Part shown: positions 25,185 through 38,315 of the stretch, in pieces
Numbering within the stretch: the first letter of the stretch is position 1
Layout: each line of letters opens with the position of its first letter
NCBI GenBank assembly: GCA_026419785.1
Contig: JAODTK010005735.1
Coordinates: 82,284-146,283 of the forward strand
Direction: 5' to 3'
DNA from: Sclerodactyla briareus
Taxonomy: Eukaryota; Echinodermata; Holothuroidea; Dendrochirotida; Sclerodactylidae
DNA: 64,000 nt
Notes under the pieces: model-generated
What the model was told of the DNA's origin: nothing
Database searches by the model: none
The model's input: only the letters and a program-made list of their open reading frames with translations
Translations under genes and position numbers: made by a program

Positions 25185-26205
25185 AATACGCACGCGCACC
25201 TGGGATAATAGACAACTGGAATAAAACAAGTGATAAATGAGGTACTAATTAACCATGTGATTAGCAGTATAAATAAAAAAAATATATAATTACAAACAAA
25301 AAAAAAAAAATCAAAAAAAAACTCGTGGTCAACTTTTCGCGTTTTAGCATTTTACTTCAAAATGTGACATTTCCTGAAACGAAAGCAACTTTGGAGCCTG
25401 TATACATCATCTGAAAAAGAGCTGCCGACCGCTGCAATTTCACCTAACATTAGACAATGAAAGCTACTCGTGAGCCGTATTTTATCAGCCAATGCACATC
25501 GCCTTCTTCCTCCCAACTTCGCAATTCCTACACATCAGATATTGTAGAATGCGATTATCAGCCACCTGTGGTATTTTGGTAGAAGCGAGAACAGTTGCCC
25601 CTACGCATACGATTTTCAATCATGCAAATGTTTAGATTATCACCCTAGCCTGTCTCAAGAAGATAAACACAAATATTCACTGTTTATTTGTGCTCCCTGT
25701 GCATAGAATATATTCGGAACGTGCGCCGTGATTATGTTGTGCCGCCCATTAAAAGGAAGGGGGTTCAAATAAGATAAAGTTTGATACCCAAAAAATCATT
25801 ATTCGAGTATCCAAATGATTGCACTAATTCGAAATTGGGTCTGGGAATAATATTTCATGTCTTAGGAACCGTCTAAATAATTATTGGCAACTAGACCACG
25901 TTCATCATTTGTCTGACAACCATTTGTTATTGCCGCCCCCCCTTATACTGTTACTTACTTAGCAACCGTTATGGGCCGGAGCAAATAGGTCTGAAAGCAT
26001 CGCCCTTATTGTGGCTCACAACAATGGATGATTTGGTGCTCTTAAAACATTTCATACAACACCCAGCCGAGAAGCCCTATCTAGACGTGCGTTTATGAGA
26101 AATTTGTTTTAAGTAATGTAGTAAATGCCAGGAAAAACAGATATGACCCAAATTTGTGTTTTTTTTTCTAAAAACCTAGGCAAGAGGAGCTACAACTCTA
26201 TCGGA
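25185..26205. other. No recognised gene; A-rich tract
   Basis: A-rich runs lie at 25,276-25,320. No repeat or domain was seen in the remainder. Confidence 0.4.
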
Positions 26206-26213
26206 TGGTTGTG

Positions 26214-26300
26214 GGCGGGGGGGGGGGTGGGGGGGGGGGTGGGGGGGGAAGGTGGGGGGGGGGGAGGGTGGGGGGGGGTGGGGGGGGGGGGGGGGTGGAA
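26214..26300 (+). repeat. Long G-rich tract
   Basis: About 85 bases, almost all G, broken by single T, A and C. Many G-runs of eight or more lie close together, which favours G-quadruplex folding and makes the exact length in the assembly unreliable. The GGVGGG peptide read through it has no gene meaning. Confidence 0.85.
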
Positions 26301-29300
26301 GGATCCGCAAGTCAAATCAGGGTGGGTCAGAATTGGGTAGGAAAGTAAATAAACCAATTTTGTGGTGAAAATGTACTCAGACTAAGTCATACTTACCTGG
26401 GTGGTTAACACTTGACCGAAGATTTGATTAAATTCTCCCAACTCATTCGGGGTCAATGTGACCCAAATGTTTTAGATTGTAGTGTTGACCGCCTAAGAGC
26501 AGCAATCACTGATATGGCGCTATATAAGATGGAATTATGTCATTTTATGTTATATAGGTCAATCTCTTACAATGAGAGGGGTGGCAATTTGATGTCACTA
26601 AGAGGGTGGAGTACGGGTTTGTCTCCGAGCTAGCACCGATCGAGGGGCGCCCTGACACTCCCTGGGGGAAGGACCCGCGCCGAAATCAGTACGTTACCCC
26701 GCGGATCCGCGCGCCGATTCCCAACTGGCATTCCTTCGGACCTATGGGTGAGCAGTGCAGGCGTGGGGAGCATACGTCATTCTTCATGCCATAAGATAGT
26801 AGTTATTGTGCCCTGATTAGCACACGTAGGCTTCTATAACTATAACCCTTTAGTAAATGGCTTTATCCGATCAAATTCATTTTCAGAAGAAATTGATGGG
26901 TTTAGGCTTCAAAACATAATAAAACAATGCTAACTGGAGTGGCAGTATAGGCAACACATGCACCTAAACCCGTCTGGACCTTGTCGTTGAGTTCCCTCAG
27001 ACTTAATCAAAACATGACAAGAGGGAATACTTGATAGTCTCGAATAGCTTGTGTGGGTGGGTACCTTCCGAGCTGAGTAGTACACATGGAATATGGGAGG
27101 TTTTACGTTATACCTTCTCCCAATTTCCAAGGGGTGAACGATGCAAGCACTTAAACAATAACTATAGTAAAAATAAACTCATACGTTTGTGTTAATAAAA
27201 TGTTTTTTTTATATTAAATTTTGGTATCTTAGCTACAACATAATCCATGACAAAATTTTAACTTATGGTTAGTAATGTTTATCACGTAAAAATTGCTAAA
27301 ACTTGAAGCTTAGACATAATAGTTCATATTGCATTTTGCATATTGATCATATAGATTTTTTACCTGGGATGTTGGGTTGATTTGCATAGCTTTGAATTTT
27401 TTGCTGTGAGTGTGGAATCGGAGGCTCACCGCCTGTCCGAAGGAGCGAAGAACGCGATTCGTTCGGCAGTGTAAATTATCGGACGAAGTGATATCCATTC
27501 CGAAATTCGAAAGAATCTTTAACTGATAGTTGTTCTCAAGTCCTCAACGAAACAACATATTTCATCGTTATTTGAAGGGCTAATCATTAGGTTAGATGAC
27601 AATCATTTGCAGGTGCTAAGCCATTGGTCGATCAATTAGTCCTCATGATAGTACTGTGCCCGTGTTCCATGCTGCTGGCAGCCTGTGGGCCTCTGTTTCC
27701 ATTTTATTGACTTACGGGCCTAGCTGACAACCCAGTATTATCCACTATATAGGTAGATATGAAATGCCTTCAATAGATGAGCAAACTGGCTGCCCAAATT
27801 GAGTATGACGAAAAAAAGGTGGGAAGGAAGCATTGGATAACAGCTAATCGTAATATTACCCCATATATCTCATTTCATTGGTCTGTTTTACTCTTTATCG
27901 CGCCGTCCTATCGAAAAATAAGCTTACACCGCCTTTGTTATAATAAAGATAATCCTTACAAAATATGTAACCCACTTAATATACCGTTTGTCATCGGGCT
28001 ACCAGTAACAGACTGTGTATAATGAATCTATGTGTTTAGATTTCATTCGTTAAGTCAATGTTGGCGTGAACTTGTATCTATCGGCGTGAGACTCTAAACA
28101 GTATTTGATGGTTATTTTCAAGCTCATTAACGAAACATGTGGATTCTTAGTAGAACAGGGCTAGGTTAGGCTACTATACCAAAGTTAATGAGATTTCCCC
28201 GAATTCACATCCATTATTTCCCTTTTACCGGTAGCCTACGCAGGCCCGCCCTATTCAATAACTGCACTAGCCTATAGGCAGATAGGCCTACAATGCATCC
28301 GTAATACACTCACCTGACAACTCCGTACTATATAGGCTAACTACGCAATGTCTTTGCAATACCCGGTCAAATTGAATAATGAAAAGATGACAAATAGAGA
28401 TAGACTCCATACATCATGTTGCTTACCTCGCACGGTTACAGCAGCAGAAAAAGGCTATAAAACGAACCGCGCAGCATCCCCCTTAATCATTTGAAGATGT
28501 GGGGAAATGTCCTTCGAGATGTAATTACGTCGTCCATGTAGACATAGAAAACTTCTGGTCGAGACGCGACCACGCGATGTCGATCGATTCAGGCAGGTTG
28601 TCCAGTTACATTTTGCGTGCAACAGTACGTATAAAGGCCTTTATCTTGTAGAGCCTACGGCGTTATTCCCGAAGACAATATTTGAAGAGTATTTATACAA
28701 TCTTCTGGCTAAGGAAAAATTAACTACAGACCGTTTGCACCTTCTTTGAGGCGACTACCACTTCACGTTTGGAACACGTCTCCGTGGAACATCACATTTA
28801 ATACTTAATAAATTATGCCAACAGTTATATATTGAGCGGGAGTAGCCTACTCCCGCGACCAAAGTACGAGGGCATGTTTGCTCAGTATTTTTGTTGACAC
28901 GCACGTCGCGTCGCATCGAGAATTTAACAGGGCAATAATCGTGAAGCGAGGCTGTAATATGACACTAATTTGGGTTCAATGGGTTACAGCTCTGTGTAAA
29001 TAAAGTCCATTCAAAGGGTAGGGTAGGCCCTCACTTCGATAAGGGACTTCCATGAGAGCAAACATAACAGGCATAATGCTATTCAACATAATTCGAGCAT
29101 ATGTAGGCTAGAGCTAAGCGGATCGGGGGGACCACAGACCGACTATGGCAGATTTGCGGTATCCCAAAACACATTAGGCTGACGGCCAGAAATGGAATTA
29201 CACATTTATGTGTATAATATAGCATATAGTCCTTTTGAGGAACAAAAAACTGATAGCTGACGTATACAAATGAAGGCCATAGGTCATATAGGATACAATT

Positions 29301-31940
29301 ATATAGGTCCTTCAGAGGCCTTTTAATAGAGGAACATACCAGAATGTCAGGCTTCATTCTCGCGATGAAGTAGTGAACATTAGGGTGTGCCATTTACCGC
29401 TATTGATTTTTTCCAGCGCGTTATTTGATTTGAAAGGCAGTATGCATCGGTCAGTTATCAGAAGTTTCGACCAAGAGATCATTCCATCGCGGGGGAAACG
29501 CGAATTGAATAGTTCTGAGTAGAAGGACAACTGCTGCATGAATTTTATATAGGGTTAATTATTACCTGGAAGGAAAAACTGAATGCGTCAGTCCAAACCC
29601 GAAGTTCATACGACTTCCGTTAGGGAGTTACGTCCTGTCAAGTTTGTGCATGTATATTTGCGCAAAGACGATAAGCATCCCATTATGCAAAAATAAATGA
29701 TGTCATACTTGCACAACCCTGCAAACAATCTTTTGTTTCGTTGAAATTCACACATTATTATCACTTAGAAAAACATTTAGTCCATGGGTGAGGATTGCTG
29801 TCGTGGGTTGGTAGGTGTTGATAGTAAGGGTTACTTTGGCGAGTGAATAAAACAGAACTTCTGCTAAATGTTGACTTATTCAACAAAATGGAACAATGAA
29901 ATACATGACATAATTCCCGGGTTGTTAAAGTGTGAAGCCATGCAGTATTGCGCAATTGGGATTTCCCACCCCAAGTCCTCTCCATAATGGACCAAAGGTT
30001 GAGAAAGCTAATAATTCCTCATAGGAACATCGTATTGAAATGAGGTTATGACCCTAATAGATCAGTGTTCATTCTCATGACATTAACCTCTTGGGATGAT
30101 TGTATCGAGCTGCAGTTGTCCCTTTAACAGAACGGGAGGGGGGGGGGGAGGGGTGCCAAACGTCACAGACTCGCGAACCGCTATAAACCGTATTAGGCCA
30201 ACTCCACGAGAAGGTGATTTTGCGATTCCATGGTAAGTTAACGCATATATTGACATGAATATGAATTGATCATAGTGCAATGTACCTAGGAAATAACTCG
30301 AACTTCAGTGCAATTTGAAATCGAGGGTCTGATCGCAAAGGACGAGATTAAACATTTTAACGAGAACTATTGTTTACTTTTATATTTTGTGTCCTATCAG
30401 GATGAAAGCATCCCAAATTCCAACAGCGATGACGGGAGGTGATATGAGGATATGGGTCCTAGTGAAATGACTAGCTTGGTTTGCCCAAAATACGCTTCGA
30501 TTGTTGTTGTACACGCCATTTTTTTTTTTTAACTCAAAGGCTCACTTTTCCTGGCGCTACGCATAGAACATATACCTCCCGTGATCTGTCTCAAACAAAA
30601 CGTTTGTAGAGCTCTTCGATACACAGGTAAGGCATTATAGAATGAATCTTTACGTAATGAGACGAGGGCCAATCAAAGACCCACAGCCTGACCCGGACAA
30701 CAAGGTCAATACACAGACGGATTCGAGATTTGAATTTAACCACTTGCAGTTGCGGATATAGTGTGAGCACTAATTCGCTACGATTTGTAGCCTACGCACT
30801 GCGCCAATGAGAGTACATCATAGCAACATTACACGATCAATCAATAATTAAGTTACGGCACGAAATTAAATTATATCCGTGGAGTCCGCGGTATGCTTAA
30901 CAGTTGTCAGGTACAACGGTGAATATTCACACAAGCGCTTAAACACATGACGTGATTGGTCCCCTCATATCATGAAGATAAAATCTGAAAAAATATGAAA
31001 AACGTTGAGGTTATTGCTTTGAGCAGTTCACCATGATATGAACGAGGGCATTCACTATTAGAGTTTATCAATGAGGCATCGCGTTGGGAGAAAAAATAAG
31101 GTCTTCACAAAAAATTGGGAGGGACAGTGAATATTTGGATCACGAGCCTAACTGCCTCCGGATTCGAAATAAAATGATCGATTATGAAATAGTGGCAACA
31201 GTGAAAAGAAAAAAAGATTTTATACAAGGGTGTCGATCGTCGAAGCCGGACTACATACAAGAAATGAGAAGTTTACCTCTACACTTAACGTCAGTGAGGT
31301 TATAACTGGATAGATAGTATACCTTCTGAAAATAAACTGTATGAAATCGTTCGGAGTCGCTGGCTAAATGAACATTTGTTGATGCACATCTAGCATGCAG
31401 ACTCTGTACATCAAATCAGTAGGGCAGAAGGTTTCTCTGAACAGCGTTGCCACTCGTAAAAAAAAAAAAAAAATCTTTACGTAGTAAAAGCTATTGAAAT
31501 TTTGCCTTAGTAAATCGGAGAAACTGGATACGATTATATCATAAAAAGATGAAAAATTCAACTGGAGCTTAGACAGTTAGAAAAGTTACATTTCTTCTAG
31601 ATTATCTGAGTAACCTGGATGATGAAGCCATTAGTTTACAACCTGACTACTGATATTGTGAAAACCAAACCGATGATTGATATCAGTGACACTTTACAAA
31701 GCAAATATTCCGGGTTCTAAATCCAGCAGCACCGGCTGTGTTTGCTGTTGCGCATGGACGAGGTCTTGGTCTTCCACTTCGTGTCGCTGTAATGCAGCGG
31801 ATTTTCTGGTGTTATTGGCTGAATACGGGATATTCGCTCATCCACAATCAATACGACCATGGTTCCTCAATGAGCCTTCATTGGCTTCCTGAATCCCAAG
31901 GAATCGAATCAAATGAAATCAAATATAAAAATCAAACCTC
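26301..31940. other. Largely unique DNA without recognised gene
   Basis: Open frames of 60-104 codons are scattered on both strands, the longest on the minus strand at 29,079-29,393; none has a domain I recognise. Words of the GTAGGCCTA type cluster at 28,160-28,340. A G-run lies at 30,138-30,152, a T-run at 30,520-30,530 and an A-run at 31,459-31,473. An undetected exon is possible. Confidence 0.4.
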
Positions 31941-32816
31941 CTGATAATGTCAATAAAGAATCAACGCTGATGTAAAAAAAATCTCCCGGCCAATGACGTT
32001 AAAAAAAATACCGATAATGTGAACAAATCTTTGAACCGATAGTATGAAAACTTTTCACGGATAATTGAAAAACGTTTGGTTTTCGGTTAATTGGCGATGG
32101 TGAATCGAAAAATTAGCATATCTTAGCGTTCATAACTCAATAACGCAATATAGTATGGACTCGGGGTATGGCTCATTCGATCCGGCCTGCATATCATAAA
32201 TGTCCCACTGGGGTATTTACTTGGTACCTAGACAAAAAAGCAAAACAAACAATACAAGCAAAGCTTTCTGGGCCTCGAACGGCTGGAAACCACTTTCGAT
32301 CGCTATGTATACTTCAGTGTACAAACCATACGAATCGGAGAAAGTCATACCGGAGAGTTGCATATTTCCTCACAGGGCTTCAAATTGACTCTATCGGGTA
32401 CAGTATGAATGACCGATATGGACGCAGAATTTGGGGGGGAACCGCCAGTTCGTCGACCCATTCGATATTTTTAGTCCTTTTTCTTAGATTGACATGAAAG
32501 AACTACATACTCGAATAGAACTCGGTATGAGAAATCGTGGGGAAAACTTTCAGCCCAATCGGGCCTTGTATGGCTGAGTTATTGACCTGAGAAAAAAAAA
32601 AAGAAAGAAGTATCCACATTATCGGAAAGGTTTTTTTTTTACAGTATCGGTCCGAACATTTTTTTACATTTTTGGATAATTTGACAGATCGGCTATTTTT
32701 TTTTTTCGCAATAATCGTTAAAATATTTTTACACGAACGGGGCCGTTTTCACAATTCTCGTTCTCCTACATTATCGGGCGTTCTTACATCCTCAGGTTGA
32801 TTTTTTAATATCGGTT
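31941..32816. mobile_element. Foldback-like element, about 0.88 kb
   Basis: The two ends are inverted relatives. The left side has CTGATAATGTCAATAAAGAATCAACGCTGATGTAA; the right side read on the minus strand has CCGATATTAAAAAATCAACCTGAGGATGTAAG. Both arms (31,941-32,150 and 32,571-32,816) repeat a degenerate CCGATAATGTNAAAAAA motif roughly every 25-35 bp. The arms close inward with CATAACTCAATAA on the left and TGAGTTATTG on the right. The core has a 109-codon open frame without recognised motifs. The architecture resembles the 18.6-kb element, with a different arm motif. No target duplication could be fixed. Confidence 0.6.
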
Positions 32817-32819
32817 GTC

Positions 32820-34100
32820 AAAACTCCTGCGACTTGAGCACTACACACAATGTCGACAAGCCGCTCTAATCTTCTTTGCGTCAACATATTCAAAACCGAA
32901 GAAAAACCATAGGATTAGTGTCATCAGTGGAATCACGAAAACTATAAACAAGCTTCTTCTTCACAATAAAATCGCAGTGCAAACGTCATTACAAGGCTAA
33001 AAAATAATTCGCTGGCCTGGAGTGGGTGGGGGGGGGGGGGGGGGGGGCGGGAGGAGGGGGATCCGGCATTGAAGATTTACTCATGCATGGGCAGAGACGT
33101 TTGAGAAACGTTATAGAAACGTTATCTAATGTATACTGCGTGTTAGGGCGTTTGGCCACGATATTGTCAATTGTCGAGAAGTGAGCTACGAATATGATTG
33201 AATCATTTCAATCAATCCATTTCCAACAATCACGAAACGCCGATATTTCATCACTTCTAGGGGTGGAGGGAAATGAAAAAAAAAAAAAAAAAAAAAAACT
33301 AGAAACTATAACCAACAAGCCGCAGGCTGAGGGAAGGGCAAGCCATTGCACACCCACTACAGGATGGTCCGATTTTCTGCCAAGAGTAACTCGAATTCAA
33401 CAGCTGGTTAGTGGTCACAAAGCATTTCCAGTGGAATGTCCTCGAAAAAAAACCCGATTCACAAAATCGTCTTGACCAAGTGTAATTACAAATCTACTAT
33501 TAATGTATACAACGATTCCCAGCCACGTTGAAAAAGTTGGCATACTGTCTTGAATATTTGACCACACTCTGAGCAAACGTAAACGTGTGGAGGCAAACTA
33601 GGCAGTGGTCAGATATAGAATGCACTGTCAGTCTGCAACACTGGTTGGTCGGCAACTATAGGTCCAAAGAATCTTCGTGTTTGACTAAGGCATGCTGTCT
33701 CGGAGCTGGCTCTGTACAAAAGTTTTTGAATAAAATTAATCAGGTCTAACCTGCCAACGAATATCAACGTATAGTCGTAAGTGTCATTTTACAATGGATT
33801 CAAGTTGTGCAGAAGTTACTACACATTTATTTAGTTCATTTCCCTCCTTTAGCGATATCCTATACGAACGACGTGAAATACCACTTTTCCCTTTTGAGAC
33901 CATCATTCCAGCCAACCTGATATGATCGACGTTTCCCCAACGGAGTTGTCTACACTGACCCTCTTATCTAGGAACACCAGTCATGATTACTGGTATTTCC
34001 TGGAAGCAGGCAAGCCCCGAACCATCCTGAATAAAGAGGCTTCTTCGGAATACGAACATTGGTGTCATGCCGAGGTACGGTATAGACGGCACACAGATAC
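32820..34100. other. No recognised gene; homopolymers
   Basis: A G-run lies at 33,029-33,047 and an A-run at 33,277-33,298. No domain was recognised. The stretch just before the SINE (33,920-34,080) is open on the plus strand for 109 codons, but the frame continues into the SINE and is probably fortuitous. Confidence 0.4.
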
Positions 34101-34103
34101 CCG

Positions 34104-34300
34104 AGGGGTTGGCACAATTGGTAGAGCGTCGGCTTCACCCGCGAGTTTAGGGTGGGAAGGCCGGGCGCGGAGGTTCGATCCCAGTGTGTATAGCAAAGAC
34201 TTTAAAAACGGTACCTGTTGCGTTCTCGCTGGGTCGCCCTCAGCACAATAGATTGGAGCAGCCCGCGGAACGGGGCGGGTAGGCTATTTGTCGGTGCCTT
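34104..34300 (+). mobile_element. tRNA-derived SINE
   Basis: Both RNA polymerase III promoter boxes of a tRNA are present. TTGGCACAATTGGTAGAGCG (34,109-34,128) is the A box. GGTTCGATCCC (34,172-34,182) is the B box, about 50 bp downstream. The region between them does not fold into a clean cloverleaf and is longer than normal, and the sequence continues into a tail (CAAAGACTTTAAAAACGGTACC, then a TCGCTGGG..CTCAGCAC block). That makes it a SINE with a tRNA head rather than a tRNA gene. The 3' boundary is uncertain and no target duplication was identified. Confidence 0.75.
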
Positions 34301-35870
34301 CTGCATGTGACCACCCCCCTACACCACCGCACACTCTGAGGTACCGTCAGAGAGAGAGGCATTGCTTTTCCTTGTATACTGGTGATGGATTCAGCAGCTG
34401 ACAATGTGGTGCAGTGTACAGGTTGCACTATGGCTAGGATTTGAATTAAAGTTCGGATCTTGTGTCATCTGTGCTCATTAGTATATACCATAAAGAAAAA
34501 CAACAAATCCATAACCCCAACTCTAAACGGACTGATGAATACTGGATCAGACAGAGTATATAGGATAACTCCGTTCGTGAGTAACCAACAATCTTGGTCA
34601 AAATTGCGTAATTGCCAAAAAGGGTATTAAATGTATAAGATCTACACCCTCTTCCCCAGTATAATGTTGAATACGAACAACACTGTTGACTACGACAGCG
34701 TAGGGGTTCCGGATCCAAATTGATGTCCAAATAGGGGGCCGCTATTTCTACAAACGAAATCGCTTAGGCCCCGGAACTGAAAAATCGGTGAAGTGGTCAT
34801 GATGTTCAACGCGAATACAATTATGAAAAATGGTCAAAACCCTGCAAGTTCTTCCAAACAACACTGTAAGTACTCTCTAATTATCGTCCGATTAAGATGG
34901 GTAGTGATCAGAACAGGCCATCAGATCAACAAAGGTCAAAACAGAGCTCATTTAACAGACCCTCGATACATCTTAGAAACTTTTTTGCTTTTTGAACGGG
35001 AACTCCCCATATACTCAGCCCACCATGTCGAGGTTAATTCGATCAGGCCATTAGCTTGCTATTCCTCCTGTGAAGTGATATCATTGGTTCGCACTCATTC
35101 AGTTCATCTGTCATAGTCTGTGAAGTCCACGAGACGGCCATTAATAGCGTGCTAACGACCCTGTCGTTGGTACTGCAATCTTTGTCAAAATGTTGGAACA
35201 TTTTCTGCATAACTCCCATACCGACTCAGGGCACTAGACAATCCATTACAATACACTTAATACGGACCACAAGTTTGACTACGACAGTGTTTGGGGTCCT
35301 CAATCCAACACTGTTTGTGAGGGGGAGCAGGGGGTTCTAGACAGTAACTTTTAGGTATCGAGCGGGGTGTGCCAAACGAATTTTGTCCAAGATTGGTAGG
35401 ATAGAACCGTATAACATGAAGCTAGGAATTCGTAGATACGGATGCCGGGGTGGCTAAAGTGAAAATTGCGGTCTTGCAAGGAGGGTAATTCTCAAAAAAG
35501 ATAATACTGTCTGAATGAGGCAAGGAGCCCGTAAAAATCCTGCAATTCATGAATGATAAGGACATTAATTGAATCATTGAGGGCGAATATTTCATAGAAG
35601 CAATTCAAAGTGATGCGGCATTAGTGTTGCGTTGGTGCGCATCGCCATTTTGCGTGTCAACGCCATACGTAGAGTGTCAATTGTCTTCGTAACTTGAAAT
35701 TACACCCGAAATTCGTAAAACCGCATTCAGTATTGTACAATTCTGAACCCCGCTTGCCATTGAATTGAGGTGGGTAATCTAAAACTATTTTACATAGTGT
35801 TGGGGCTTTCACATTTCTCAACTCCACTCACCCCCTTTCGATTTTTCATTCTATGTGTTACTGTATTCTT
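34300..35870. other. No recognised gene; one internal direct repeat
   Basis: TTGACTACGACAG followed by a GGGGTTCC/GGGGTCCT box occurs near 34,687 and again near 35,276 in the same orientation, with AATACGAACAAC/AATACGGACCAC before it. This suggests two diverged copies of a repeat about 590 bp apart. Open frames up to 107 codons have no recognised domain. Confidence 0.45.
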
Positions 35871-35874
35871 TCAG

Positions 35875-37310
35875 GGGCGTGTGGCCAACTAATCTCTTGG
35901 AATTCATGGAAGATTATATTAGTTCTGCCGACAGCGTTTAAAGCTGGTGATGTTCCCTTCTCCTGACTTTCGGAAAGCTTTTGACAATGTGCCTCGTGAA
36001 CGCGTCTCCTTCTCAAATGGAGAGTTTCGGGTTTTACGCGCCAATGTCAAAAATAAGATGTGGAGTCAAGAATGGCTTCACAAATAGGGGCGCACGAAGT
36101 TGTCATACTTACTGTTTTTTCTCCTGGCATAAGGTCCCCAGTGGTGTTCCCCAGTGTCGGTTTATTGGTCCTTACTCCATTGGCTATATTTCAAAGATTT
36201 TGAAGATTCTATTCAATCTAAAATCTTCAAATGATGTTGTCCCTGTTCAAGGGATTCAGACCGAATCTCAAGATGGTCATCCGATTGGCAAATGTTTTTC
36301 GACACGATAAATGCACAGTGATGCGGTCCAGCTATCGAAATTCAACACGTCTTTCAGTTTAAATAAATCCTCAAGGATCCAAATGTGGGTCATTCTGAAG
36401 ACTAAATCCTGGTTTGTATTCACTTGGGAACCTTCAGTGTGCGGAAGCTGCTAGGAGTGGTAATTGGATTCTTAGCTTGATTAAACGTAATTTCAGTTTT
36501 CTTGAAAGACGGTTGTTGTCACGCTCTTCGAGCAGTTCGTAAGACATCACCTGAAGTATTCCGGGCGAGTAGAGGAGTCCTCATTTCGCGAAAAAAATGG
36601 TTGCTAATGAGATCGATCAAAGGAGGGCTACGATTATTCGTTCACTGTTTCGCGAAATTTGCAGTAATGAGGAAACATTAAGTCTTGGTTTGAATTTCAA
36701 TAGAGCTAAGGCGAATTCGGTGATTTGCGACAGGGTGTCAAAACTGTTTCATGGCCTCGAGGCCTTCCTATCGACTACTTCTTTGAACATTCCAAATGTT
36801 ACCACTAATAGGGGTCTACTGACTTGCCATCAAGCTTCGTGGTAGACGTTGCGATTAGACATTCGGAATATTCATTTTTCGCAAATAGTGCCATGAGTGG
36901 AATAGCCTCCCTGATGATGTTTTGGTCTGAGGGTGTTAATGCCTTCAGAACAGTCTGGACTTGTTTCCAAATTGTGAGGCAACTCTTTGAATTCTGTTGT
37001 TCGTCTTCCATGCAGTTTTTTCCTGGGTATGTTCTGCTTCAGGTGGTTCATGCGGACAGCACAGTCTCCTTTCCTGACCCTTTCCGCTACCCAACTTAAC
37101 CAAACTGACAACTACCTTAAATCGACCTAAAAACTAAACCAACCCTTGTTTACGAGTCTCACTTTTCATGTTAGTGTATGCACTTGTTTTGATTAGTAAT
37201 TGAATTTAATATATTGTTTGTTCATTGCGTGATTTTTGTTCACCTGACATGAATTAATGATGAATGAATGATTGATTGAATGATTGAATAAACTATGAAG
37301 GAAAATGAAA
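35875..37310 (+). pseudogene. CR1/Jockey-like LINE, 3' part with tail
   Basis: Motifs follow the canonical order across frameshifts: NLLEFMEDY-like sequence, DFRKAFDNVP (35,965-35,994), SGVPQC (about 36,140), WSSDWQMFFDT (from 36,274), CAEAARSGNWIL (from about 36,438), DQRRATIIRSL (about 36,612), KLFHGLE (about 36,745), and in another frame a SGIASL..WSEGVNAF block near 36,900-36,950. The YADD/FADD catalytic box between the SGVPQ and WQMFF boxes is not readable. A non-coding stretch after about 37,020 ends in TGAATGATTGATTGAATGATT (37,259-37,290), a short tandem tail typical of CR1-like elements. Family is secure at the superfamily level; the element is dead. Confidence 0.9.
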
Positions 37311-37559
37311 CGCCATGGCCATTTAACCCACATCATCGATTTTTGTTACCCTACCCTCCACCGCCTCCGCCGCCCCGCCCGATCAGGAGTGTGATGTGTT
37401 GCGCTGCCCGGGGTGTGTAATTGTTCGTGAATGTGGGGCAGATGACCAACATCCATGGGCAGGGCGGTAACGTAAAGGGGGTGGCGAGAGGGGGTAACGT
37501 GCCACGTACAGATCCACCTGACTATCGTTTGCCTTAAGATGAAGAACAGAGCTAAGAGA

Positions 37560-37660
37560 GAGAGCGAGAGGGGGGGAGGAGGGTGAGGGGGGGGGGGAGA
37601 GGGGGCAGAAAGAGGGGGGGGGGGGAGAGAGGGGGGATGGAGGGGGAGGGAGAAATGGCT
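37560..37660 (+). repeat. Polypurine GA/GGGG tract
   Basis: About 100 bases of almost only G and A, with repeated GAGAGGGGGG blocks. The minus strand reads as proline/serine-rich open frames of 149-165 codons, which arise from the tract and are not credible proteins. Such mirror-symmetric purine strands can form triplex or quadruplex structures. Confidence 0.85.
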
Positions 37661-37669
37661 TGCAATTTT

Positions 37670-38315
37670 GAAACAGAAGGGTGGCGAGACTGCAGCCGCG
37701 ACACTGTAAGGATTCCTCCACCCTCCACCTCCCCTCAAAACACGTCCTGGCACTGACCGCAGGACCCAAAGGAGGGGGGGCTGGATCTGGCACAATACAA
37801 CAAATTAGGAAGAAGTTGTTATCAGGAACTACTCTCATGCCCCACTCCTCCCCCATCTTACCTCCTTTACCCGCCCTCACATCTAAGACTTTTTTTTAGT
37901 ATACCCCCCTACAAAACTAGCAAATAACGGTTTTTTTCTTAGTGGTCTCCTTGGGGGTAGATACAGTACTTTAGAGCGGCGTAAAACCCGGTAATAGAAA
38001 AAGAGGGCGCCATATCATTACTAATGTTCCGTTTGAATCGTTTCCTGTTCTCATTTGACTCGTCTTGAGGGGTTCTGTTTCATGGCGATTCCTTAACTAC
38101 AGAAGCTCCCGACATTCAATTCCATACCACTAAAAATAGACCAAATCGAGTACAAATAATCGGTATTATTTCAATCACCTGTTTAACAGATTGATAATTC
38201 ATTACAACCAATATGCATCAACCCCCATTATACCAGATCAATTCTGTAATATTTCTGGTTACGACGGATTATTATCCCGTTACGGGACATAATATTCATA
38301 CGTACAAGAGTGAAA
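37670..38315. other. No recognised gene
   Basis: This is the spacer between the purine tract and the satellite array; nothing supportable was seen. Confidence 0.4.

Noticed and set aside
37346-37880. Proline-rich minus-strand frames of 149 and 165 codons
   Set aside because: They arise from the GA/GGGG polypurine tract, which contains no stop codons when read on the minus strand.
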